DNA from: Chryseosolibacter histidinae
GTDB taxonomy: Bacteria; Bacteroidota; Bacteroidia; Cytophagales; Cyclobacteriaceae
DNA length: 64,000 bases
NCBI RefSeq assembly: GCF_018598225.1
Contig: NZ_JAHESF010000007.1
Span: 132,554-196,553 of the forward strand
Reading direction: 5' to 3'
Shown here piece by piece: positions 18,634 to 25,915 of this stretch (within the stretch, counting starts at the first letter, position 1; each line of letters begins with the position of its first letter). The translations under genes and the position numbers were made by a program. The notes under the pieces are model-generated. The model saw only the letters and a list, made by a program, of their open reading frames with translations, was not told the DNA's origin and did no database searches.

Positions 18634-18734
18634 GAATTAAGGAGTAAGAATTAAGGAGTAAGGAGGGGGGGGGCAAGAAGTCAGAAGTCAGCCTCCTTCG
18701 CTAAAGCTTCGGCGGCCAAGGGAGTCAGGAGGGG
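18634..18734. repeat. degenerate GGAGTAAG / GAAGTCA repeat with a G tract
   Basis: Copies of AATTAAGGAGTAAG (18636 on), a G9 tract (18665-18673), AGAAGTCAGAAGTCA and GGAGTCAGGAGGGG occupy the space between divergent genes. This is the longest member of the GGAGT repeat family in the window. Confidence 0.65.
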
Positions 18735-18807
18735 ACTGGCTTCGGGCAACGGGCGTGGGGCATATTAGAAGTTGTTTGTATCTTTCCAGGATAATGTAGT
18801 GCTCCTC

Positions 18808-19227
18808 ATGGCTAAATCAAAAGCTGATTGCTCTCCTGCACCTGTCGGCAAGAGAAAATATGTCTCTGACCTGGGCAAAATTTTAGTGAAAGACTATGGC
18901 AAAAAGAAGTTCTATAAGCCCGAAGAGGTGAAGAAGGCTCATAAAAAGAGCACCTGGAGCGATCTGGATTTTGTTTGCTGCGGAATGAGCACCTATACTT
19001 CACACGACGACTTCGATGCCTATCATGCCCAAACCGGCGAGCTTTGCGACTACACCTCGATGAAGGCTGAGATGCTGGAAGGAATCTCCTTAACCGAAGG
19101 GGTTCATTTAAGCGAATTGCCCGCGGCAGACCTGGACGCCTCGTGGCTCGATATCGGGGAAATATTCGGAGGCATGCTTGACGGAATAGGTGAGTTCTTT
19201 TCTGCAATAGCAGACGGGTTGGACTGA
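18808..19227 (+). CDS. uncharacterised acidic-tailed protein (139 aa)
   Basis: I do not recognise a family with certainty. The N-terminal half is basic (KRKYVSDLGKILVKDYGKKKFYKPEEVKKAHKKS) and the C-terminal half acidic, ending in a hydrophobic-acidic helix (LDIGEIFGGMLDGIGEFFSAI). The middle has a conserved-looking FVCCGMSTYTSHDDFDAYH segment with two adjacent cysteines. There is no signal peptide or membrane segment. I chose the ATG at 18808 because the 12 codons upstream from 18772 look random. The charge split suggests a compact two-part fold; nothing more can be said. The DNA alkylation-repair gene follows 133 bases later on the same strand. Confidence 0.65.
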   Translation: MAKSKADCSPAPVGKRKYVSDLGKILVKDYGKKKFYKPEEVKKAHKKSTWSDLDFVCCGMSTYTSHDDFDAYHAQTGELCDYTSMKAEMLEGISLTEGVHLSELPAADLDASWLDIGEIFGGMLDGIGEFFSAIADGLD

Positions 19228-19360
19228 AGACCAAGGTACGAACCAACCTCTCGCCTGGTGACACATCGGATGGCTCGCTGAAATTCACAGTTTCATACTT
19301 AAGTACGAGAGGGGCTGGCGGCCACATCTGTAAATTTGAGCCAGGAAACAACATTATATC

Positions 19361-20032
19361 ATGACGGTAAAAGAAGCACTGGCAGCACTCAAATCAATGG
19401 GTAATGAAAAGATGTATGCGCAAAACGTGAAAAAAGGCGCTGGTAAAAATCAGTTTGGTGTAATGCTGGGTGATATACGAACGCTTGGGAACAAGATCAA
19501 AACAGACCACGCCCTGGGCCTGGAGCTGTGGAAAACCGACAATATAGAGGCGCGGCTGCTGGCAACGCTGATCATGAAACCCAAAGCGTTGTCGGCAAAG
19601 GAGCTGGACGACATGGTGAAGTCCATCACCTTTGTGCAGGAAGCCGATTGGTTCAATTCTTATGTGGTGAAAGATCATCCGCAAAGTGAGTCACTGCGCG
19701 AAAAGTGGATGGCTTCTTCCAACCCCTGGGCGGCCAGGGCCGGGTGGAGCCTTACCAGCGGCCGGATCGTACGGTCGCCGGAAGGCCTGGACCCTGTTCA
19801 GCTTTTGGATCGCATTGAGTCTGAAATGCCCACCGCTCCTCCCGAAGTGCAATGGACCATGAACACAGCCCTGGCACAAATTGGAATCAACTTCCCCAAA
19901 CTACGCAAGCGCGCCATCGACATCGGTGAATCGTTAGGCATCTATCGCGATTATCCCGTTTCCAAAGGATGCACCTCTCCTTTCGCGCCTATTTGGATTA
20001 GAGAGATGGTGAAAAGAGGTGAAAAGAAGTAA
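19361..20032 (+). CDS. AlkD-like DNA alkylation repair protein (223 aa)
   Basis: The sequence follows the pattern of the HEAT-like-repeat DNA glycosylases of the AlkD superfamily: LGDIRTLGNKIKTDHALGLELW near 30-50, then a DDMVKSITFVQEADWFNSYVV segment and the WAARAGWSLTSGRIV block. In active AlkD enzymes Trp and Asp/Arg residues hold the damaged base; here W-rich and D-rich positions are present but I cannot map them exactly. The expected role is excision of alkylated purines. A TAAATTTG sequence at 19331-19338, 22 bases before the ATG, fits a Bacteroidota -7 element. The end runs into a GGAGTC-type repeat. Confidence 0.75.
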   Translation: MTVKEALAALKSMGNEKMYAQNVKKGAGKNQFGVMLGDIRTLGNKIKTDHALGLELWKTDNIEARLLATLIMKPKALSAKELDDMVKSITFVQEADWFNSYVVKDHPQSESLREKWMASSNPWAARAGWSLTSGRIVRSPEGLDPVQLLDRIESEMPTAPPEVQWTMNTALAQIGINFPKLRKRAIDIGESLGIYRDYPVSKGCTSPFAPIWIREMVKRGEKK

Positions 20033-20058
20033 GAAGCCAGGAGCCAGGAGTCAGGAGG
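20025..20058. repeat. degenerate AGAAGCC / AGGAGTC tandem repeat
   Basis: Four to five 7-base units (AGAAGTA, AGAAGCC, AGGAGCC, AGGAGTC) begin inside the last codons of the AlkD-like gene and continue past its stop at 20032. So the repeat has slightly altered the protein C-terminus. Confidence 0.65.
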
Positions 20059-20120
20059 GGCGAGCTTCGGGAAAGTGAGTAGCATAACCCTTGATTCATG
20101 ACTTAGACGGTCATTAAATT

Positions 20121-20885
20121 TTACAAATGAATGCCGCCTGATACTTCGATGCGTTGGCCGTTGATCCAGCGGCCGCCTTCGCTGCAGAGGAATGCTACAA
20201 CGGCGCCGATATCTGCGGCAACGCCTGTACGTCCGAGGGCCGTAGCGCTGGCAATGTGTTTATTAACTTCTTCATTGTCGCGTACCAGTCCACCGCTGAA
20301 GTCTGTTGCAATGGCGCCGGGAGCAATGGAATTCACAGCAATTTTACGTGCACCCAGTTCTTTCGCCATATAACGTGTGAGTGTGTCAATGGCACCTTTC
20401 ATAGAGGCATAGGCACTGTATCCCGGGTATGAGAACCTTGCGAGGCCGGATGAAATATTGACGATACGTCCGCCATCGCCGATCAAGGAAAGCAACCGCT
20501 GCGTGAGAAAGTACACACCTTTGAAGTGGATGTTCATCAGCTCGTCGAACTGCGCTTCGGTGGTTTCAGCGAAGGGTGCGTGAATGCCAACGCCCGCATT
20601 GTTGACCAGGAAATCAAAGGTCTCTGCATCGAAGGTGCTCTTCAGGGAAGCCTTGACATCAGTGGCAAATTTTGAAAAACTTCCGATGTCGCCGGCATTG
20701 AGCTGGAGCGCTGCAGCCTTGCGGCCAGACTTCTGGATGTCCGCCACCACTTTCAGTGCTTCTTCTTTTTTGCTGTTGTAGGTGATGATCACATCAACGC
20801 CGTTACCCGCGAAGTTCAGGGCCATATCTTTGCCGAGGCCACGGCTGCCACCGGTTACCAGGGCGATCTTACTTTTTGTTGTCAT
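20121..20885 (-). CDS. short-chain dehydrogenase/reductase, FabG-like (254 aa)
   Basis: TGGSRGLGKDMA (about 11-22) binds the dinucleotide, NNAGVG follows near residue 95, and the catalytic pair is YSAYASMKG (about 160) after NISSGL. The C-terminus NGQRIEVSGGIHL is typical of FabG-like classical SDRs. The ATG at 20885 is chosen because the beta-1 strand starts seven residues later. An AraC gene lies 87 bases upstream on the same strand, and a GATTTTTG element near 20910 could also give the SDR its own promoter. The substrate is unknown; knowledge of the family supports NADP-dependent reduction. Confidence 0.9.
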   Translation of the reverse strand: MTTKSKIALVTGGSRGLGKDMALNFAGNGVDVIITYNSKKEEALKVVADIQKSGRKAAALQLNAGDIGSFSKFATDVKASLKSTFDAETFDFLVNNAGVGIHAPFAETTEAQFDELMNIHFKGVYFLTQRLLSLIGDGGRIVNISSGLARFSYPGYSAYASMKGAIDTLTRYMAKELGARKIAVNSIAPGAIATDFSGGLVRDNEEVNKHIASATALGRTGVAADIGAVVAFLCSEGGRWINGQRIEVSGGIHL

Positions 20886-20972
20886 TGTTATTTGTTTTTG
20901 AATGACACAAAAATCGCTCTGCCCGATGCTCACCGCGTTGCAGGCATCAATCCAGGATTTGCAAAAATCAAA

Positions 20973-21878
20973 TCAGCGGCGAAAAGCCAGGGGTGCGAAG
21001 CCGGTCTGTTTCTTGAAGAAATTGGAAAAATGTGCCACTTCCTCGAAGCCGAGGCTGTAGGCAACTTCGGAGATGTTCCAGTCAGTCTGTTTTAAAAGGA
21101 TCTTGGCTTCCTGGGCAATACGTGCGCCGATGAGCACCGTGGTGGTTTTGCCGGTGTTCTCTTTCAGCACCTTGTTGAGGTGGTTCACGTGCACCGACAA
21201 CCTGTCTGCAAAATCTTTGGCCGAGCGCAGGGCCAACCGCTGCCCCGCCGATTCTATCGGAAACTGCCGTTCAAGCAATTCAATGAACAGTAAAGAAACG
21301 CGGGCGGATGCATTGTGGGTGTTGTATAACGTTGTTGCCGGCTGAAGCTTTTGACCAAAATGGATGAGCTCCAGCACGTAATTCCTAATGAGATCGTATT
21401 TATAGGCATAATTGGAAGCAATCTCCCGATGCATCTTCAGGAAGATCGACGACAGCTCTTTTTTATCCTCGGCGGTAAGCTCAAATATCGGGTAACCGCC
21501 AGGCCTGAAGATGGGAAGCTCGTCAAGCACCACGCCACTTTTGTTGGGCATCAGAAAATCGGCTGTAAAAATGCAGAAATGTCCTGCCTGTTGCTCATCC
21601 TGCGGTATGTAGTTGTAAGGGATGCGGGGTGTTGCGAACAGCAGCGCGTTTTTTTTGATGTCGATTATTTTATCGGCATACTCAGCGCGGTTCTTTCCGA
21701 TGATCAGGCTGATCTTGTAATAAGCGCGCCGGTTATACGGCATCTCGCCTTTTTCACGCATCCTGGCCATGAGCTCATCGATCCGGAAAACATTAAAATG
21801 CCCGATCTCTTTGTTGATATTCTCAGGGATGAGGGAGGCGGTGTGGCGGTAAAATTCTTCGAGTGATGCGATCGCCAT
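20973..21878 (-). CDS. AraC-family transcriptional regulator (302 aa)
   Basis: The C-terminal domain carries the two AraC helix-turn-helices (ADRLSVHVNHLNKVLKENTG, then ISEVAYSLGFEEVAHFSNFFK) and ends APLAFRR. The N-terminal part resembles the ligand domain of AraC proteins beside SDRs, with AYYKISLIIG and FATPRIPYNY segments. The ATG at 21878 is supported by a perfect -7 element 16 bases upstream; the longer frame to 21947 would run through that element and a REP-like hairpin. The SDR at 20121 follows on the same strand and is the likely target. Confidence 0.88.
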   Translation of the reverse strand: MAIASLEEFYRHTASLIPENINKEIGHFNVFRIDELMARMREKGEMPYNRRAYYKISLIIGKNRAEYADKIIDIKKNALLFATPRIPYNYIPQDEQQAGHFCIFTADFLMPNKSGVVLDELPIFRPGGYPIFELTAEDKKELSSIFLKMHREIASNYAYKYDLIRNYVLELIHFGQKLQPATTLYNTHNASARVSLLFIELLERQFPIESAGQRLALRSAKDFADRLSVHVNHLNKVLKENTGKTTTVLIGARIAQEAKILLKQTDWNISEVAYSLGFEEVAHFSNFFKKQTGFAPLAFRR

Positions 21879-21893
21879 AACTTTTGCGAAAAT

Positions 21894-21901
21894 CAAATGT
21901 A
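21894..21901 (-). promoter_or_regulatory. -7 promoter element of the AraC gene
   Basis: On the minus strand TACATTTG matches TAnnTTTG exactly and lies 15 bases before the ATG at 21878. No clear -33 is seen; that region is occupied by the REP-like element at 21917. Confidence 0.45.
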
Positions 21902-21916
21902 CGGATTCCCATACAT

Positions 21917-21994
21917 GAAGTTTGAAAACTTCATAAATAAAAAGCACAAGTCACCCACGTGCCATGGCGCCAGGCGGAAGACTTGCGCTGGTTT
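21917..21994. repeat. REP-like hairpin element, copy A
   Basis: It begins with the near-palindrome GAAGTTTGAAAACTTC. A large hairpin follows, with arms AGCACAAGTC and GACTTGCGCT and an inner TGCC-AT-GGCG stem. About 80% of positions are shared with copies B (24464) and C (24663). Confidence 0.75.
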
Positions 21995-22008
21995 GAGGGC
22001 TCCAATAA

Positions 22009-22045
22009 GAAAGCAAGCGCCCCAACGTTGGAGCCTCTTGCTTTT
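22009..22045 (-). terminator. hairpin downstream of the COG4315-type lipoprotein gene
   Basis: Outer arms AAAGCAAG (22010-22017) and CTTGCTTT (22037-22044) enclose the palindrome CCAACGTTGG (22022-22031). A competing pairing exists between GGGCTCCAA (21997-22005) and TTGGAGCC (22028-22035). It lies 34 bases past the stop codon of the minus-strand gene at 22079, so termination is the simplest role. Confidence 0.5.
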
Positions 22046-22078
22046 AAAAGGATTCAGGATCGCTTATGCAATGTGTTA

Positions 22079-23275
22079 TTATAGTGGTGCTTCTGCGGTT
22101 GCCGTGGTGATCACGGGCCATTTGCCGGGGCCGCCCACACTTACACCTTTGGTATCGCCTTTGGCAGCGTCTTGCCCGAAGTAATACAAAGGCCAGCCTT
22201 TATACGTGAGCTGTGATCTTCCAAAAACAGTGATGGTACCAAAGTCGCTGGCGCTCATACCTGAGGGCAGGCGGGTGATCTGCGTGTGAAAGATCGGCCA
22301 GTTAGCATCGTTGCTGAAAGTTGAATTGGTAAAGGTGTTGGTGCTTTTCTTGTCGTTGGTGAAAAGATACAAGGTGCGGCCAGCAGCATCGGTGAAGTAG
22401 CGCGTTACGCCTGTGCCTTCAACGTAGGCGCTGGTGTAGTTTTTACCATCGAGGCCAACAAGCTGCGCATTGGCTACCATCAGGCTGTAGTCCGGCTTGG
22501 CAACAAACCAAATGGTTCCGAAATTCTCGCCACCGGTTTGTCCGGCAGCTTCGATGCTGCCATTGTTATCGGGCGAAAAATAGTAGAGCGGTCTGCCTTT
22601 GTAAGTTGTTTGTTTGGTTGCGCCATCACCGATGGATCCGAAATCCGCCGCATTGAGCAAGCCACCCGACGGAATTACGATCTGATCTGTCTTGAAGAAG
22701 GGCCACCGTGTGAGACATCCGCCAGTGCAATTGCTTGTGCCTTTGGTATCGCGCGCAAAGAAATAAAGTATCCGTCCCTGGTTATCGGTTAAAACATTGC
22801 CATACGTGGCATGGCTGACCAGCATGATAGAATAGTTGGTTTTGGCAACGAACCATTCATTATCAAGGGCTTCTCCTGTGGCGTCACCCTTAGCCTTGTC
22901 GCCCACATAATAATACAAGGGCCATCCCTTATAGGTAGTCTGCATGCGGCCATCGTTGCGCGTGATGGTTGCAAAGTCTGCAAGATCAATCCCTGCCTGT
23001 GGCTTCAGATCGGCAGCATAGTATACTGGCCATGCTGCGAGACAATTATCGGCGCATTGACTTTGGCCGCCGACGTCTTTGGTGAAAACGTAAAGTGTCT
23101 TGCCGTTGCCATCCACGAGGATCTCGCCCAGGGTGGCATGTGTGCTGATCGATACAACGCCTGGGTTAACGGAGTCGTCATCCGAACATCTGTTAAAGGA
23201 GAAGGCCAGGAGCACCGCGCCGAAGACAGCAAAAAGGCTTCTGACTGAGGAAGTTGAGAAATGCATGAATTTCAT
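22079..23275 (-). CDS. lipoprotein with Y-x-(F/W/Y)-x-x-D repeats, COG4315 type (398 aa)
   Basis: A signal peptide is followed by a lipobox-like SFNRC, with the acylated Cys at about residue 30. The mature protein has three repeats of about 110 residues, each with a strand pair such as GKTLYVFTKD or GRTLYLFTND, a C..NC..AWP segment in the first two, and a TTYKGWPLYYY.GD closing part. These are the secreted repeats of the COG4315 lipoproteins, abundant in Bacteria and of unknown function. The first two repeats hold Cys pairs likely to form disulfides; the third has lost them. It is divergent from the pirin gene. Confidence 0.82.
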   Translation of the reverse strand: MKFMHFSTSSVRSLFAVFGAVLLAFSFNRCSDDDSVNPGVVSISTHATLGEILVDGNGKTLYVFTKDVGGQSQCADNCLAAWPVYYAADLKPQAGIDLADFATITRNDGRMQTTYKGWPLYYYVGDKAKGDATGEALDNEWFVAKTNYSIMLVSHATYGNVLTDNQGRILYFFARDTKGTSNCTGGCLTRWPFFKTDQIVIPSGGLLNAADFGSIGDGATKQTTYKGRPLYYFSPDNNGSIEAAGQTGGENFGTIWFVAKPDYSLMVANAQLVGLDGKNYTSAYVEGTGVTRYFTDAAGRTLYLFTNDKKSTNTFTNSTFSNDANWPIFHTQITRLPSGMSASDFGTITVFGRSQLTYKGWPLYYFGQDAAKGDTKGVSVGGPGKWPVITTATAEAPL

Positions 23276-23308
23276 AGTTGATAACGGGTATGGTTTTGTT
23301 GATTTGAA

Positions 23309-23326
23309 TCAGATCTAAAGATCTGA
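23309..23326. promoter_or_regulatory. perfect 7-bp inverted repeat, possible operator
   Basis: TCAGATC (23309-23315), a TAAA spacer and GATCTGA (23320-23326) lie 34 bases upstream of the lipoprotein start, in the 257-base divergent region with the pirin gene. A wider ACGGG/CCCGT pair (23284 and 23336) brackets it. Confidence 0.4.
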
Positions 23327-23479
23327 CAGTATTTGCCCGTACAGCTGATCACACCCAATGGTTGCCTGCCGGGACTGGAACAGGGGCATATTCATGTTAC
23401 CAGTTTAGTGACAGTAAGGTGTGTGGGTAAGTCAGTTGAATGATTATAATGAAATCGATCTGCATAACGCGGGAATTTT

Positions 23480-23506
23480 TTGCGGCCGCCGCGCATTATA
23501 TATTTG
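23480..23506 (+). promoter_or_regulatory. putative promoter of the pirin gene
   Basis: TATATTTG at 23499-23506 matches TAnnTTTG. TTG at 23480-23482, within a T6G run, may be the -33 element at 16-base spacing. The start codon is at 23533. Confidence 0.4.
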
Positions 23507-23532
23507 AGTGCTGCAAATTAACGTGGCTGTGT

Positions 23533-24447
23533 ATGCTTGATATTGTCATTGAGGCGCGCCAGGCGTCATTGGGACCTGGAATGGAAGTAAAAAGGATCCT
23601 GCCGTTTCGCCAGAGAAGAATGGTGGGGCCGTTCATTTTTATGGATCACGCAGGCCCCGTGAAGGTCAATCCATCGGCCAGTAAAAACATCGACGTTTTG
23701 CCACATCCCCATATCGGACTTTCTACCGTCAGCTATTTGTTCGGAGGCCAGGTGACACACCGCGACAGCCTGGGTGTTGAGCAAGTGATAAAACCCGGCG
23801 AAGTCAACTGGATGACGGCCGGAAAAGGTATCGCGCACTCAGAACGGTTCGAAGACCCGGCTGTGCTTGCCGGCGGTGAACTGGAAATGTTACAAACCTG
23901 GGTGGCGCTTCCTGAAAAGGATGAAGAGTCTGATCCATCGTTCATTAATTATAAATCCGAAATTTTGCCTGTCTATACCGATAAAGGAGTCTGGATGCGG
24001 CTTATTGCAGGTGATGCTTTCGGCCTGGGGAATACCGTGAAGACGCATTCGCCTTTATTTTATTTGCACGCTTCTATCCAGCAAGGTGCCAGGTTTGGTC
24101 TACCAAAAGAACATCCGGAGCGCGCCGTCTACATCGCCAAAGGTGAGCTCGAAGTTTCCGGACGATCTTATCGTGCAGGGCAAATGCTGGTGTTCACGCC
24201 AGGTGTCGACCCCATTCTCGTGGCAAAGGAAGCAAGCACGCTGATGTTGCTGGGCGGCGAACCTTTGGGTGAACGATTTATCTGGTGGAATTTTGTTTCA
24301 TCGCGCAAAGAGCGGATCGAGCAGGCAAAAGCAGACTGGAAAAGTGGTAAGATCATTTTGCCGCCCAACGACAACCAGGAGTTTGTTCCGTTGCCGGAAG
24401 ACAAGTTCAAACCTGCGGGTAGTCCTCCTCCCCAGGCGTTGTCGTGA
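23533..24447 (+). CDS. pirin-family bicupin protein (304 aa)
   Basis: The N-terminal cupin has the pirin signature FIFMDHAGP, the metal-ligand pair in LPHPHIGLSTV, GQVTHRDSLG, and GKGIAHSE, which supplies the remaining His/Glu ligands. All four ligands expected from the pirin family are therefore present, with iron as the usual metal. A second cupin occupies about 170-270, with GAYI-like AVYIAKGELEVSG. Known members include quercetinase-like dioxygenases and redox sensors; which applies here is open. I chose the ATG at 23533 after the -7 element. The last 33 codons and the DNA that follows are copied in tandem downstream. Confidence 0.9.
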   Translation: MLDIVIEARQASLGPGMEVKRILPFRQRRMVGPFIFMDHAGPVKVNPSASKNIDVLPHPHIGLSTVSYLFGGQVTHRDSLGVEQVIKPGEVNWMTAGKGIAHSERFEDPAVLAGGELEMLQTWVALPEKDEESDPSFINYKSEILPVYTDKGVWMRLIAGDAFGLGNTVKTHSPLFYLHASIQQGARFGLPKEHPERAVYIAKGELEVSGRSYRAGQMLVFTPGVDPILVAKEASTLMLLGGEPLGERFIWWNFVSSRKERIEQAKADWKSGKIILPPNDNQEFVPLPEDKFKPAGSPPPQALS

Positions 24448-24463
24448 GTTACATCAAGCGGGA

Positions 24464-24540
24464 GAAGTTTGAAAACTTCAAAAGTAAAGAGCACAAGTCA
24501 CCCGCATGCCACGGCACCAGCGGAAGACTTGCGCTAGTTA
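24464..24540. repeat. REP-like hairpin element, copy B
   Basis: GAAGTTTGAAAACTTC is followed by AGCACAAGTC, then the inner stem CCGC-A-TGCC-AC-GGCA-CCA-GCGG, and GACTTGCGCT. It starts 16 bases after the pirin stop codon. Confidence 0.78.
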
Positions 24541-24662
24541 GGGCGGGAAGATCATTTTGCCGCCCAACGACAACCACGAGTTTGTTCCGTTGCCCGAAGA
24601 CAAGTTCAAACCTGCGGGTAGTCCTCCTCCCCAGGCGTTGTCATGAGTTACATCAAGCGGGA

Positions 24663-24739
24663 GAAGTTTGAAAACTTCAAAAGTAAAGAGCACAAGCCAC
24701 CCGCATGCCACGGCACCAGCGGAAGACTTGCGCTAGTTA
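24663..24739. repeat. REP-like hairpin element, copy C
   Basis: It is identical to copy B except for one change in the left arm (CAAGCC for CAAGTC). It was created by the 199-bp tandem duplication rather than by independent insertion. Confidence 0.78.
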
Positions 24740-24885
24740 GGTGAGGCTGGTTTCGTGAGGGTTGCACCTATTGAGTCACCCGTTGCACTCAGGAAATTGA
24801 AAAATCAGCTATTTCGCTTCCGGATTTATACATCCGGTTGATCTGCCAGCGATGACGGGAGATCTTTGGAAGAACTGATTTGTGC

Positions 24886-25695
24886 ATGAGCTATCAATTC
24901 TTCCATCCGCCCCAACATTTACGGGAATACGTGCGATGTTTTTGGACGCATGACTACGACGGCATGGATCCTTCCGGAAAATATGTCAGGACGGTTGTGG
25001 ATGATTCATCGTGCATCGTATTCCATCACCATCAGGGCGATAGCGCTTTCGTGGACGAACGCAACGAAAAAGTTTATACAGGACTGATCTATGGCAAACA
25101 GCTGAAGCCATCGCGGTCAATGGCCATCAGGCCTTCGTGCGGCACCGGTGTAAGCTTCACCAGCCAGGGTATTAAACTGTTGTTTGGAATAGACGCCAGC
25201 GAGCTTACCGGCAGGCATGTATCACTCGAGGCGTTTAACAACATCCGCATCACCGAACAAGTACTGGAAATGAAAAACCACCACGAACGGATCGGTCTCC
25301 TTTCTCATTTTTTATCCAGACAGATCGATCGCAACAGAAAGGCCGATCAGCTGGTGGCGCATTGTTGCCAGCGCATCAAACAACACAAGGGCAATATCAC
25401 CGTGCGGGCCTTGGCACAATTCTATAACATCTCAGAACGACAGCTCGAACGACGCTTCTGGCAAACGGTGGGCCTGGCGCCCAAGTTCTTTGCCAGGATC
25501 ACCAAATTTCAGTGTGCCCTTGCGCTGATCACCGGCAGTAAACCGGTGGACTTCTCCGATGTAGCTTTTGCGCTCAATTATCCGGACCAGTCACGGCTTA
25601 TACAGAATGTAAAAGAGCTGTCTGGCCTAACGCCAAAAACACTGGCCAGGGAGAACAAACAAATCCTGATGCTTAGTGAAGAGGTTGAAGTTTAA
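24886..25695 (+). CDS. AraC-family regulator with DUF6597-like N-terminus (269 aa)
   Basis: The N-terminal part (PPQHLREYVRCFWTHDYDG, later FTSQGIKLLFGIDASELTGR) matches the small sensor region of AraC proteins that begin with a P..L..Y..CFW pattern. The C-terminal HTH pair reads ALAQFYNISERQLERRFWQTVG and FSDVAFALNYPDQSRLIQNVKELSG, followed by TPKTLARE. ATG at 24886 is used; a TTG six bases upstream is less likely. No obvious target is adjacent, since the flanking genes are a duplicated pirin tail and a minus-strand peptide gene. Confidence 0.87.
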   Translation: MSYQFFHPPQHLREYVRCFWTHDYDGMDPSGKYVRTVVDDSSCIVFHHHQGDSAFVDERNEKVYTGLIYGKQLKPSRSMAIRPSCGTGVSFTSQGIKLLFGIDASELTGRHVSLEAFNNIRITEQVLEMKNHHERIGLLSHFLSRQIDRNRKADQLVAHCCQRIKQHKGNITVRALAQFYNISERQLERRFWQTVGLAPKFFARITKFQCALALITGSKPVDFSDVAFALNYPDQSRLIQNVKELSGLTPKTLARENKQILMLSEEVEV

Positions 25696-25715
25696 AGTTT
25701 GAGGTTTAAAGTTTC
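25684..25715. repeat. degenerate AGTTTAAAGTTTGAGG repeat
   Basis: Units GAAGTTTAAAGTTT and GAGGTTTAAAGTTT form two imperfect 14-base tandem copies. They overlap the last codons of the AraC gene and the stop codon of the small minus-strand gene. Confidence 0.55.
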
Positions 25716-25897
25716 AGCGAGAGCCCCTGGTCCGGGGGAACGCAGGGACCTCCATGGAGACCACTCACCAGCGCATAGCCGTATTGATATGTTTTTCGTG
25801 TAAGCTTCGATGTGCTTCGCTTCAGCTGCTGAGCGCTGGCGTTGTTAAAAAACAACACCACAAGCAATGCCATGATATATAGCAACACCTTATTCAT
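25706..25897 (-). CDS. possible small secreted peptide (63 aa)
   Basis: The first 23 residues form a convincing signal peptide (hydrophobic IMALLVVLFF core, then NNASAQ). The mature part would be only about 40 residues, basic at its start (KRSTSKLTRKTYQ) and ending GLSLKL. I know no family. The 3' part overlaps a small palindrome (CCCC-TGGTCC-GGGG) and a degenerate repeat, so the mature sequence may not be under selection. It sits 18 bases beyond the start of the DHFR-like gene, on the same strand but downstream of it, so the two could be co-transcribed. Confidence 0.35.
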   Translation of the reverse strand: MNKVLLYIMALLVVLFFNNASAQQLKRSTSKLTRKTYQYGYALVSGLHGGPCVPPDQGLSLKL

Positions 25898-25915
25898 ACA
25901 AATGAATGGATCACC

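Larger units (their letters stand above)
24349..24740. repeat. 199-bp tandem duplication of the pirin 3' end plus REP-like element
   Basis: Unit 1 (24349-24547) covers the last 33 codons of the pirin gene, its stop and REP-like copy B. Unit 2 (24548-24740) repeats the same sequence with a constant offset of 199 and only a few substitutions, for example CAGGAG to CACGAG and GTCGTGAG to GTCATGAG. The second gene tail has no start and is non-coding debris. From 24741 to 24885 I see nothing but the AraC upstream region. Confidence 0.92.

Noticed and set aside
18812-19354. 180-residue minus-strand frame
   Set aside because: It is antisense to the 139-residue gene and very rich in Arg, Pro and Ser, as expected for an artefact.
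24444-24671. 75-residue plus-strand frame after the pirin gene
   Set aside because: It is created by the 199-bp duplication and reads through the REP-like hairpin in both units.
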